DNA of 7,046 bases, taken from assembly GCA_030637805.1 (NCBI GenBank), contig DAOWFV010000260.1:1-7046 (forward strand), given 5' to 3'. The notes under the pieces were generated by a model. That model was not told where the DNA came from. It searched no databases and was given only the letters and a program-made list of their open reading frames with translations. This document shows, piece after piece, positions 1-5,196 of the stretch (the first letter of the stretch is position 1; the number at the start of each line of letters is the position of its first letter). Both the position numbers and the translations under genes were made by a program. Source of the stretch: Acidobacteriota bacterium (GTDB taxonomy: Bacteria; Acidobacteriota; Thermoanaerobaculia; Thermoanaerobaculales; Sulfomarinibacteraceae).

Positions 1-159
1 GAGCTGTCCCGCCACCATGCGCAGAGCGGCCGCCCCGCGGGCCTCTCCGAGACCGGGCAAGATCGCCGCCGCGAGCATCGCGATCATCACCAGCACCGCC
101 GCGGCTTCGACCACGGACAGTCCTCGCTGTCTCTTCCATCGGACGTTATCAATCTTCAT
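1..159 (-). CDS. Type IV prepilin / pseudopilin, N-terminal part (runs off the left edge)
   Basis: The 53 codons present encode a classic type IV prepilin start. A short basic leader (residues 1-13, rich in Lys and Arg, ending Arg-Gly) is followed by a hydrophobic helix starting LSVVEAAAVLVMIAM. Cleavage by a PilD-type prepilin peptidase after Gly13 would leave Leu as residue +1. The conserved Glu5 of mature pilins is then Glu18, and Pro35 falls at mature position 22, where type IVa pilins carry a conserved proline. The ATG (159-157) follows a GGAGG at 169-165 with a 5-nt spacer. The protein should sit in the inner membrane and assemble into a pilus or secretion pseudopilus. The globular domain lies outside the window, so major pilin, minor pilin and pseudopilin cannot be told apart. 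It lies 64 nt downstream of the ComEA-like gene on the same strand and probably shares its transcript. Confidence 0.85.
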   Translation of the reverse strand, partial: MKIDNVRWKRQRGLSVVEAAAVLVMIAMLAAAILPGLGEARGAAALRMVAGQL

Positions 160-175
160 GATCGCCTCCAAAGAA

Positions 176-193
176 GCGGCCCCGAAGGGCCGC
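176..193 (-). promoter_or_regulatory. UUCG-capped hairpin between the ComEA-like and prepilin genes
   Basis: On the minus strand the sequence reads GCGGCCC, TTCG, GGGCCGC: a perfect 7-bp GC stem closed by a C(UUCG)G tetraloop, an exceptionally stable RNA fold. It lies 30 nt after the ComEA-like stop codon. It is followed by the short pyrimidine run TTCTTT and then directly by the prepilin SD. It could be a weak terminator or attenuator, or a stabiliser or processing element setting different expression of the two genes. The U-tract is too short to call a strong intrinsic terminator. Confidence 0.6.
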
Positions 194-223
194 ATCCCGT
201 CCACGCTGCTGTTGGTTTATTGT

Positions 224-571
224 TCAGTCAGCGGCCTTCTCGCCGCTGGTCGAGCGGGACGATTTCACTTTCTCGTTGAGGGTGGTCGCCCCATCGGTCG
301 CCAGATACGGCTCGAGCTTTTCGAACGAGCGATCACCAATGCCCTTGACCGCCACGATTTCGTCGACAGACTGGAATGGCCCGCTCGCCTCCCGGAACTC
401 GATGATGCGTCCGGCGAGGGCCGGTCCCACCCGAGGCAGCAACTGCAGCTGCTCCGAATCCGCCGTGTTGATGTTGACGACTCCCGTGGGTCCCTGACCG
501 CCAGCGGCGCCTGCAAGCGCTGCGGTGGTGAGGACCACGAGGATGAGCGAGAGTACGGTCCGTGTTTGCAT
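224..571 (-). CDS. ComEA-like secreted helix-hairpin-helix DNA-binding protein
   Basis: The 115-residue protein has a hydrophobic N-terminal signal segment (residues 5-22, Ala-rich end), then a ComEA/T2SK-type domain (about 31-90), then a charged low-complexity tail (91-115). The domain opens with the family hallmark VNINTADSEQLQLLP. It holds two helix-hairpin-helix turns, LPRVGPALA (45-53) and VKGIGDRSFE (75-84), which in this family contact the DNA backbone without sequence specificity. ComEA proteins capture incoming DNA in the periplasm or at the cell surface during natural transformation; related short proteins also occur near secretion and pilus genes. The ATG follows AAAAGGAG with good spacing. 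The prepilin gene directly downstream supports a role in pilus-dependent DNA uptake, but no other competence gene is visible. Family assignment is firm; the competence role is inference. Confidence 0.88.
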   Translation of the reverse strand: MQTRTVLSLILVVLTTAALAGAAGGQGPTGVVNINTADSEQLQLLPRVGPALAGRIIEFREASGPFQSVDEIVAVKGIGDRSFEKLEPYLATDGATTLNEKVKSSRSTSGEKAAD

Positions 572-619
572 GCGAGTCTCCTTTTGGTTGTTGGTTGATA
601 ATTCGATGCCTGTCTCCTC

Positions 620-634
620 TCAATTGCCTTCCAT
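620..634 (-). CDS. Possible 4-codon leader ORF ahead of the ComEA-like gene
   Basis: Downstream of the predicted sigma-54 start site, an AAAGGAGG at 647-640 sits 5 nt before ATG GAA GGC AAT TGA (Met-Glu-Gly-Asn-stop). This SD is stronger than those of most genes in the window. It ends 48 nt before the ComEA-like ATG. It could be a tiny upstream ORF that tunes translation, or a chance ATG after a purine tract. Nothing else supports translation, so confidence is low. Confidence 0.22.
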   Translation of the reverse strand: MEGN

Positions 635-664
635 GGCTGCCTCCTTTCGTTCGCCTCTGCCAAG

Positions 665-681
665 AGCAGCCTGCGTGCCAA
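665..681 (-). promoter_or_regulatory. Sigma-54 (RpoN) -24/-12 promoter for the ComEA-like/prepilin genes
   Basis: On the minus strand the site reads TTGGCACG, CAGG, CTGCT. The -24 half matches the consensus TTGGCACG exactly. The -12 half differs from TTGCT by one base. The invariant GG and GC are separated by exactly 10 bp, as RpoN requires. Transcription should start near 654, giving a leader of about 80 nt before the ComEA-like ATG. Sigma-54 control of pilin genes through PilR-type activators is well established, which fits the prepilin gene downstream. This is the strongest promoter match in the window. Confidence 0.75.
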
Positions 682-758
682 CCCTCAATATTCGATTTAA
701 GTTATTGTTTATCTTCTACTTAACCGATTTCTGTTGAAAAGCCAGTTGAAACCCATCC

Positions 759-774
759 GACAAGATTTCTTGTC
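759..774. promoter_or_regulatory. 16-bp dyad, candidate activator site behind the sigma-54 promoter
   Basis: GACAAGA, TT, TCTTGTC is an inverted repeat with perfect 7-bp arms and a 2-nt centre. It lies about 80-95 bp upstream of the -24 box of the sigma-54 promoter, the usual range for enhancer-binding-protein sites. It is also about 60-75 bp upstream of the ubiX -10 and could act there instead. The regulator is unknown. Confidence 0.4.
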
Positions 775-832
775 ACTTTTCCCGGGATGCCAGCACCGGA
801 GGGGTGTAAAGAAATTTTGTCAGTGACCGCCT

Positions 833-840
833 GCTATACT
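833..840 (+). promoter_or_regulatory. Extended -10 promoter element of the ubiX operon
   Basis: TGCTATACT at 832-840 is an extended -10 box with TATACT at 835-840. No good -35 is present at 16-18 bp spacing (the region is AAATTT-like). The start site would fall at about 847. The 13-mer at 833-845 (GCTATACTCCGGC) recurs exactly on the minus strand at 5102-5090, in front of the HD-domain gene. Confidence 0.55.
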
Positions 841-885
841 CCGGCGATGGCAGCCCCTGGAACACAGGCGCATGGAGAACGGCTC

Positions 886-1500
886 GTGGCGCGTGAGCTC
901 GCACTGCTGGTCTCCGGTGCCTCGGGGACGATTCTCGCTATTCGTTTTGCAGTCGCCGCCCTTGAGAGTGGTGAGGTCGAGACCCTGCACCTGGTGGTGA
1001 GCGGGCCGGCCTCAAAGGTGCTCGCGCACGAACAGGGGCCGGAGTGGGCGAGCGCCAGCGGTATGCGGGACCTCCTGCCGGTGAGCGAGGAGCTTCGCGG
1101 GCGGGTGCGCCCCTGGGCCGACTCCGAGCTCAAAGCGCCGATCGCCTCCGGTTCCCACCGCCTCGATGGCGTGATCGTGCTTCCCTGTTCCGCGGGCATG
1201 GCCGGTTCCCTAGCCAACGGCATATCCCGCGGACTGGCTCAGCGGGTTGGAGATGTCGCCCTCAAGCAGCGGTGGCCCCTTCTACTCGCCGTCCGTGAGA
1301 CCCCCATGTCGCCTATCCTGCTCCGGAATCTGCTCGAGCTCGCCCGGGCAGGGGCGCATATCGTACCGCCGATGCCGGCCTTCTACCTCAAGCCGGACGA
1401 GGCTTCTGCGCAACGGGTTTTCGTCGACCACTTCTGCATGCGTCTACTCGACCTTCTGGAGATCCCAACGGGAGACGAGGACCTGCGATGGCGGGGTTGA
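886..1500 (+). CDS. ubiX: UbiX-family flavin prenyltransferase
   Basis: UbiX enzymes join a dimethylallyl group to FMN, making the prenylated flavin needed by UbiD-type decarboxylases in ubiquinone and futalosine-type menaquinone synthesis. From GTG 886 the protein has 204 residues, close to the usual 190-200. Family marks are the FMN-binding SGASGT near residues 10-15, PCS at 100-102 leading into LANGISRGLAQRVGDVALK, the RETPMS segment starting at Arg137, and a conserved PPMPAFY. GTG 886 is chosen because a GGAG at 874-877 precedes it by 8 nt and the strand-turn-helix then begins a few residues in, as in known UbiX proteins. An in-frame ATG at 847 adds 13 residues, lacks an SD and coincides with the predicted transcription start, so a leaderless start there is possible. 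The gene overlaps the UbiA gene by 13 nt. The UbiD partner is not in this window. Confidence 0.9.
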   Translation: MARELALLVSGASGTILAIRFAVAALESGEVETLHLVVSGPASKVLAHEQGPEWASASGMRDLLPVSEELRGRVRPWADSELKAPIASGSHRLDGVIVLPCSAGMAGSLANGISRGLAQRVGDVALKQRWPLLLAVRETPMSPILLRNLLELARAGAHIVPPMPAFYLKPDEASAQRVFVDHFCMRLLDLLEIPTGDEDLRWRG

Positions 1501-2375
1501 AGACCACCTGCTCGCGGGTGGTCAGCGATCTCCACGAGACTGGAGAGATGATCGCGTTCAAGCACACGGTCTTCGCCCTCCCCTTTGCCGTCGTCTCCCT
1601 GATCACCGCCGCGTCTCCGGGCTGGCCGGAGCCAAGGGTCTGGTTGTGGGTGGGGGTGGCGATGGTGGCGGCGCGCACTGCGGCCATGGCCTTCAACCGC
1701 CTCGCTGACCACGCCATCGACTCTGAAAACCCGCGGACCGCGGACCGGGCCCTACCCGCGGGACGACTCAGCCGGCAATTTGCGTGGGCGATCACAGGGC
1801 TGGCTGCGGCAATCTTCCTGCTCGCCGCCGCGCAGCTCAACCGGCTCTGTTTGGTCCTCGCCCCGCCGACCCTCGCCGTTCTCCTCGGCTACTCGTACGC
1901 CAAGCGTTTCACCACGGGCTCCCACCTCTGGCTCGGTCTTGCCCTCGGCATCGCTCCGGTCGGCGCCTGGATTGCGGTCACCGGGTCGCTCACCTGGCCG
2001 CCGGTCGTCCTGGCGGCGGCCGTCTGTCTGTGGGTTGCCGGTTTCGACGTGATCTACTCGCTGCAAGACGACACTTTTGACCGCGAGCATGGACTCCGCT
2101 CCCTGCCCGCCCGCTTCGGCCGCGGCCGGGCCCTGCACCTGGCGCGGCTCTTCCACGTTCTAGCCTTCGTCGGTTTCGCGGTCTTCGCCGTGGCCGCCGG
2201 CGGTGGTTTTCTCCGTCTCGCCGGGGTTGCCGCCGCAGGGCTCCTGCTGGCGGTGCAGCACCGGATGGTCAGTCCCGACGACCTGGGTTCAGTGGATGCC
2301 GCCTTTTTCACAGCCAACGGCATGCTCGCGGTGCTGATGTGCGTGCTGTTTCTCTTTGCTAAGATCAGCTCGTGA
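1488..2375 (+). CDS. UbiA-family prenyltransferase, probably the menaquinone (futalosine-route) enzyme MqnP
   Basis: This 295-residue membrane protein is rich in hydrophobic helices and carries both aspartate motifs of the UbiA superfamily. The first is N70-x3-D74-x3-D78, followed by PRTADRALPAG. The second is D187, Y190, D194, D198 in DVIYSLQDDTFD. These bind Mg2+ and the polyprenyl diphosphate while the tail is added to an aromatic acid in the inner membrane. The N-terminal FKHTVFALPFA is typical of the subgroup annotated as 4-hydroxybenzoate polyprenyltransferase in organisms using futalosine. A direct ubiX-ubiA pair without other ubiquinone genes also favours menaquinone over ubiquinone. 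ATG 1488 has GAGGA at 1477-1481, inside the end of ubiX, with a 6-nt spacer, so the two are likely translationally coupled. Substrate (1,4-dihydroxy-6-naphthoate or 4-hydroxybenzoate) cannot be read from sequence alone. Confidence 0.9.
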   Translation: MAGLKTTCSRVVSDLHETGEMIAFKHTVFALPFAVVSLITAASPGWPEPRVWLWVGVAMVAARTAAMAFNRLADHAIDSENPRTADRALPAGRLSRQFAWAITGLAAAIFLLAAAQLNRLCLVLAPPTLAVLLGYSYAKRFTTGSHLWLGLALGIAPVGAWIAVTGSLTWPPVVLAAAVCLWVAGFDVIYSLQDDTFDREHGLRSLPARFGRGRALHLARLFHVLAFVGFAVFAVAAGGGFLRLAGVAAAGLLLAVQHRMVSPDDLGSVDAAFFTANGMLAVLMCVLFLFAKISS

Positions 2376-2378
2376 GAT

Positions 2379-3023
2379 ATGCGGGCTAAGATCCCTTTCC
2401 GACATATCGCGGTGGAGGGCCCGATCGGGGTCGGCAAGACCTCGCTTGTGCAACTTCTTGCTGACCGCTTCGAGGGCGTAATGGTCCTCGAAGACATCAC
2501 CAATCCGTTTCTGCCATCCTTTTACGAGGGGCGACCGGGCGCCGCCTTCCAGGTCCAGATTTTCTTTCTTCTTTCGCGGTTTCAGCAGCAGCGCGAGATC
2601 GCACAGATGAACCTCTTTCAGCGGCTGGTGCTCGCGGACTACAGCTTCCCGAAGGATCGAATCTTCGCCTACCTAAATCTCGAGGACACCGACCTGAGGG
2701 TCTACGAGAAGCTTTATCCGGTGCTCGAGCACGAGGTCCCAAAACCCGACCTGGTGATCTACATGCAGGCCTCGGTGCCGGTGCTCATGGATCGCATCAA
2801 GCGGCGCGCACGCGATTTCGAGCGAAGCATCGAGGAAGGTTACCTGGAACGATTAAGCGAGGCCTACTCGTACTATTTCTTCCACTACCGGGAAACGCCC
2901 TTGTTGGTGGTCAACACCGACGAGATCGATTTCGTCAACAAGCCGACGGATCTGGACGCCTTCGTCGAGCAGATCATGCGCAGCCAACGCGGCACCCAGG
3001 TCTACGTCCCCGTCGGTTCCTGA
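2379..3023 (+). CDS. Deoxynucleoside kinase (dNK / deoxyguanosine-deoxyadenosine kinase family)
   Basis: The 214-residue protein has a P-loop GPIGVGKT at residues 14-21 within HIAVEGPIGVGKTSL, the usual opening of bacterial deoxynucleoside kinases. Other family features are Glu38 (LED) after strand 2, a Q-rich helix with Arg67, the ADYSFPKDR segment (86-94) in place of the D/E-R-S motif, and an arginine-rich LID helix DRIKRRARDFERSI. It should phosphorylate deoxynucleosides to monophosphates with ATP in the cytosol, for salvage. Base preference cannot be assigned. It starts 3 nt after the UbiA stop (TGA, GAT, ATG) with only a weak GAG upstream, so reinitiation by ribosomes finishing the UbiA gene is likely. 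It probably belongs to the ubiX transcript, though it has no pathway link to quinone synthesis. Confidence 0.88.
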   Translation: MRAKIPFRHIAVEGPIGVGKTSLVQLLADRFEGVMVLEDITNPFLPSFYEGRPGAAFQVQIFFLLSRFQQQREIAQMNLFQRLVLADYSFPKDRIFAYLNLEDTDLRVYEKLYPVLEHEVPKPDLVIYMQASVPVLMDRIKRRARDFERSIEEGYLERLSEAYSYYFFHYRETPLLVVNTDEIDFVNKPTDLDAFVEQIMRSQRGTQVYVPVGS

Positions 3024-3053
3024 CCACACAGGAAGCTCTCCGACCAACCTCTC

Positions 3054-3095
3054 AACTCAAAACTAAAAACTAAAAACTGAGAACTGAGAATTGAC
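3054..3095 (+). repeat. 7-bp-period tandem array between the kinase gene and serS
   Basis: Six contiguous 7-bp units with the pattern AACTNAN begin at 3054, 3061, 3068, 3075, 3082 and 3089. The units are AACTCAA, AACTAAA (twice), AACTGAG (twice) and a diverged AATTGAC. The CT core keeps strict 7-nt phase and only the last unit breaks it (ATT). The array ends in TGACC, as does the related array at 4472-4506. It lies 5 nt upstream of the serS -10 element, so it could affect serS transcription or be a neutral intergenic repeat. Confidence 0.8.
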
Positions 3096-3099
3096 CCCT

Positions 3100-3119
3100 G
3101 CTATCATCCCCGCCGGAGG
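3100..3119 (+). promoter_or_regulatory. serS -10 element and SD (very short leader)
   Basis: TGCTATCAT at 3099-3107 is an extended -10 (TATCAT at 3102-3107). Seven bases later GGAGG (3115-3119) starts, and 4 nt after that comes the ATG at 3124. The start site expected 7 nt beyond the -10 falls at the SD, predicting a leader of only about 10 nt. The TTGACC at 3091-3096 is too close (5 nt) to be the -35. Confidence 0.5.
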
Positions 3120-3123
3120 CTGA

Positions 3124-4410
3124 ATGCTCGCTCGCGACCTCTTCCGCAACCAACCCGACCGCATCCGAGCGATGCTCGATGCGCGCCGCACCGACGCGCC
3201 TCTGGACCGCCTGTTGGAGGTGGACACCGCGTGGCGCGAAGTGCTGGTGCAGGTCGAGGAGCTCAAGGCGCGTCGCAACGCCGGTTCGAAGGAGATCGGC
3301 GCTCTGTATCGAGACGGGAGGGCTGAAGAGGCGGAGGCGAGGAAAGGCGAGATGACGGCGGTCGGCGACGAGATCAAGGGCCTCGAGGAACGCGCCAAGG
3401 AGCTCGAGCGCGAGCTCGAGGACCTCGAGCTGACCATCCCCAACCTCTTCAACGCCGGCGTCCCTATCGGTGAGGACGAGAGCGACAACCGGGTGGAACG
3501 ATCCTGGGGCGAACCGCGGAGCTTCGACTTCGAGCCGAGGGCCCACTGGGACCTCGGCCCCGAGCTCGGCATTGCCGACTTCGAGCGTGCAGCTAAGGTT
3601 GCCTCCAGCCGCTTCGTGGTCCTCCGTGGCGCCGGCGCCGCCCTCGAGCGCGCCCTCATCTCATACATGCTGGACCTCCACACCAGGGTCCATGGCTACA
3701 CCGAGGTACTGCCGCCCTACCTCGTCAACTCCGCATCACTCCTCGGCACCGGCCAGCTCCCGAAGTTTGCCGACGATCTCTTCCACATCGAGGACTTCGA
3801 TCTATACCTGGTGCCCACCGCCGAGGTCCCGCTCACCAACCTCCATCGCGATGAGACCCTGGCCGAAGAGGAGCTGCCGGTCCGCTACTGCGCCTACACC
3901 CCCTGCTTCCGAGCCGAAGCGGGTTCGTATGGCAAGGATGTGCGTGGGCTGATCCGCCAGCACCAGTTCCACAAGGTGGAGCTCGTGGAGCTGGTCCACC
4001 CCGAGCAGTCGTGGGAGCGTCTCGAGGCGCTCACCGGCCACGCCGAGGCCGTGCTCCAGGGCCTCGATCTCCCATACCGGGTGGTGAGTCTGTGCAGCGG
4101 AGACCTCGGCTTCTCCGCAGCCAAGACCTACGATCTCGAGGTCTGGCTGCCGGCTCTCGGCTGCTACCGGGAGATCTCGTCGTGCACCAACTTCACCGAC
4201 TTTCAGGCCCGCAGGGCGCACCTCCGCTACCGGCCCGCCGGTGGCGGAAAAGCCCGTCTCCTCCATACGATCAACGGCTCCGGGCTGGCTGCAGGCAGAA
4301 CCATGGTGGCGGTGCTCGAGAACTACCAGGAGGAGGACGGCTCGGTCGTCGTGCCCGAGGTCCTCAGACCATACATGCATGGGTTAGAACTCATTGAACC
4401 AGCTCGATGA
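3124..4410 (+). CDS. serS: Seryl-tRNA synthetase
   Basis: This class II enzyme charges tRNA-Ser (and tRNA-Sec where present) with serine in the cytosol. At 428 residues it has the normal bacterial length. The N-terminus MLARDLFRNQPDRIRAML matches the family start. Residues about 28-105 form the long antiparallel coiled-coil arm that grips the tRNA variable arm, rich in Glu, Arg and Lys. The catalytic core follows: TAEVPLTN (232-239) binding seryl-adenylate, motif 2 starting CFRAEAGSYGKD (from 261) with the LIRQHQFHKVE stretch, and motif 3 LHTINGSGLAAGRT (from 380) with the conserved Arg at 392. No key residue is missing. Heptamer arrays flank the gene on both sides, and it converges with the HD-domain gene. 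No T-box leader is present. Confidence 0.97.
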   Translation: MLARDLFRNQPDRIRAMLDARRTDAPLDRLLEVDTAWREVLVQVEELKARRNAGSKEIGALYRDGRAEEAEARKGEMTAVGDEIKGLEERAKELERELEDLELTIPNLFNAGVPIGEDESDNRVERSWGEPRSFDFEPRAHWDLGPELGIADFERAAKVASSRFVVLRGAGAALERALISYMLDLHTRVHGYTEVLPPYLVNSASLLGTGQLPKFADDLFHIEDFDLYLVPTAEVPLTNLHRDETLAEEELPVRYCAYTPCFRAEAGSYGKDVRGLIRQHQFHKVELVELVHPEQSWERLEALTGHAEAVLQGLDLPYRVVSLCSGDLGFSAAKTYDLEVWLPALGCYREISSCTNFTDFQARRAHLRYRPAGGGKARLLHTINGSGLAAGRTMVAVLENYQEEDGSVVVPEVLRPYMHGLELIEPAR

Positions 4411-4411
4411 G

Positions 4412-4490
4412 CAGTTTTGAGTTTTGAGTTCGCTCCCAACCACCGAGACGAGCTACGGGCGGGTAGCGAACAACTCAAAACTCAAAACTA
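4412..4490. repeat. Long imperfect inverted repeat filling the serS/HD-gene convergent gap
   Basis: The left arm 4413-4430 (AGTTTTGAGTTTTGAGTT) is the exact reverse complement of 4472-4489, an 18-bp stem. Pairing continues inward with CGCT 4431-4434 against AGCG 4465-4468 (3-nt bulge, 4469-4471) and CCC 4435-4437 against GGG 4461-4463 (1-nt bulge at 464), leaving a loop of 23 nt. The outer stem is built from the 7-bp repeat units in opposite orientation; the inner part is GC-rich. The hairpin begins 2 nt after the serS stop. It is well placed as a bidirectional terminator or 3'-end protector for the two convergent transcripts. Neither strand shows a U-tract after the stem, so classical intrinsic termination is doubtful. 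Confidence 0.75.
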
Positions 4491-4506
4491 AGAACTCAAA
4501 ACTGAC
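4472..4506 (+). repeat. 7-bp-period tandem array overlapping the HD gene 3' end
   Basis: Five units in strict 7-nt phase start at 4472, 4479, 4486, 4493 and 4500: AACTCAA, AACTCAA, AACTAAG, AACTCAA, AACTGAC. This is the same family as 3054-3095 and ends with the same TGACC. Its first two and a half units form the right arm of the inverted repeat. Its last units run into the coding end of the minus-strand HD gene, so the TGA stop and final Phe codon of that gene are repeat sequence. Confidence 0.8.
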
Positions 4507-5077
4507 CAGGTGGTGGCAGCTCCAGCTGATCCGAGATCGTCGCCATGGCATCCCGAACGAACGCGATGTGCTCGTCGAGGTCGACGCCGAGCTCCTCGAC
4601 GCCACGCCTCACGTCCTCGCGGTTGACCCCCCGTGCGAAGGCCTTGTCCTTGAGCTTTTTCTTCACCGACTTCACCCTGACCTCGCCGATGGCCTTGTCG
4701 GGTCGTACCAGCGCGCAGGCGGTGAGAAAGCCGGAGAGCTCGTCCACCGCGAAAAGGGTCTTCGCAATCTGACTTTCTCGGGCTACACCCATGTAGTCCG
4801 CATGTGAGGCGATGGTGCGAATCCACTCCTCCGGCCAGCCCCGCTCGCGGAGGATCGCGGTGCCCACATGGAGATGGGTCTCCTCGGTTGGATTCTGCTG
4901 GTAGTCGAAGTCGTGCACCAGCCCGATGATCCCCCAGGTCTCCTCGTCCTCACCGAGATGCAGCGCGTAGGCGCGCATGGCCGCCTCCACTCCCAGCGCA
5001 TGTTTGATCAGGCTCGGGTTGTCGGTGAACTCGGTGAGCAGGGCCCACGCGTCTTCGCGGGTCGGGGTGTGGTCCAT
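4496..5077 (-). CDS. HD-domain (HDIG-type) putative metal-dependent phosphohydrolase
   Basis: The 193-residue soluble protein is an HD-superfamily hydrolase. The metal-binding pattern is His26 (LIKHALGVE), His55-Asp56 (VHDFDY) and Asp112 (VDELSGF), with His70 (HLHVG) and His92 (SHADY) as extra ligands, suggesting a two-metal site. Such proteins usually cleave phosphate esters of nucleotides or cyclic nucleotides; the substrate here is unknown. The region after residue 130 is charged and helical (KSVKKKLKDK and an EELGVDLDEHI stretch), as is common in this uncharacterised subgroup. The ATG follows GGAGGG at 5087-5082 with a 4-nt spacer. The final residues and the TGA stop come from the heptamer array at 4472-4506, so the C-terminus may have been reset by that repeat. 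It is convergent with serS and divergent from glnA, and appears to be a single-gene unit. Confidence 0.85.
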   Translation of the reverse strand: MDHTPTREDAWALLTEFTDNPSLIKHALGVEAAMRAYALHLGEDEETWGIIGLVHDFDYQQNPTEETHLHVGTAILRERGWPEEWIRTIASHADYMGVARESQIAKTLFAVDELSGFLTACALVRPDKAIGEVRVKSVKKKLKDKAFARGVNREDVRRGVEELGVDLDEHIAFVRDAMATISDQLELPPPGQF

Positions 5078-5081
5078 CGTT

Positions 5082-5102
5082 CCCTCCAGGCCGGAGTATA
5101 GC
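5082..5102 (-). promoter_or_regulatory. HD-gene -10 element and SD (very short leader)
   Basis: On the minus strand GGCTATACT (TATACT at 5100-5095) is followed by 7 nt, then GGAGGG (5087-5082), 4 nt, and the ATG at 5077. The layout copies those of serS and the gene at 6626. The bases 5102-5090 equal the 13-mer at the ubiX promoter. A start site at the SD would leave a leader of about 10-12 nt. Confidence 0.55.
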
Positions 5103-5196
5103 CTCCATCTAAGAGCCTGTGCTCGCCCGGTCTTGGAGAATCCCTTGATCGAAAGAGACCTGAAGAATGCAAAATGTCGACAAAAATCTAATCAGA

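Larger units (their letters stand above)
572..885. other. Divergent regulatory interval between the ComEA-like gene and ubiX
   Basis: I see no convincing protein gene in these 314 bases. Reading leftward from the ubiX side, the interval holds the ubiX -10 element (835-840), a 16-bp dyad (759-774), an AT-rich stretch (about 684-750) that stands out from the GC-rich surroundings and includes a TTAAGT/ACTTAA inverted pair (697-702 and 718-723), a sigma-54 promoter (665-681), and a leader of about 80 nt to the ComEA-like start with three SD-like purine tracts. The AT-rich stretch between the dyad and the sigma-54 box would suit DNA bending, as in activator-driven promoters. Confidence 0.6.

Noticed and set aside
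17..598. A 193-codon open frame on the plus strand
   Set aside because: It runs antisense through the clear prepilin and ComEA-like genes, is rich in Arg and Ser of the low-complexity kind typical of GC-rich shadow frames, and has no SD or recognisable domain.
787..846. Upstream ATG 787 as the ubiX start
   Set aside because: It lies before the predicted -10 and start site, has no SD, and adds about 33 residues not found in UbiX proteins.
2357..2365. TGCTAAGAT as a separate promoter for the deoxynucleoside kinase
   Set aside because: It resembles the other -10 elements, but has no strong SD after it, differs in spacing to the ATG (13 nt), and lies inside the UbiA coding end where TTTGCTAAG is simply Phe-Ala-Lys.
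3024..3123. T-box or other riboswitch ahead of serS
   Set aside because: The gap is only 100 nt and is mostly heptamer array plus promoter; no T-box bulge sequence or specifier-loop-like structure is visible, and the predicted leader is about 10 nt.
3054..4506. CRISPR array or insertion-sequence remnant
   Set aside because: The units are 7 bp without spacers, there is no transposase fragment, and no target duplication is evident.
4424..4807. Plus-strand open frame of 127 codons after serS
   Set aside because: It crosses the inverted repeat and runs antisense to the HD gene, whose metal-ligand pattern is clear.
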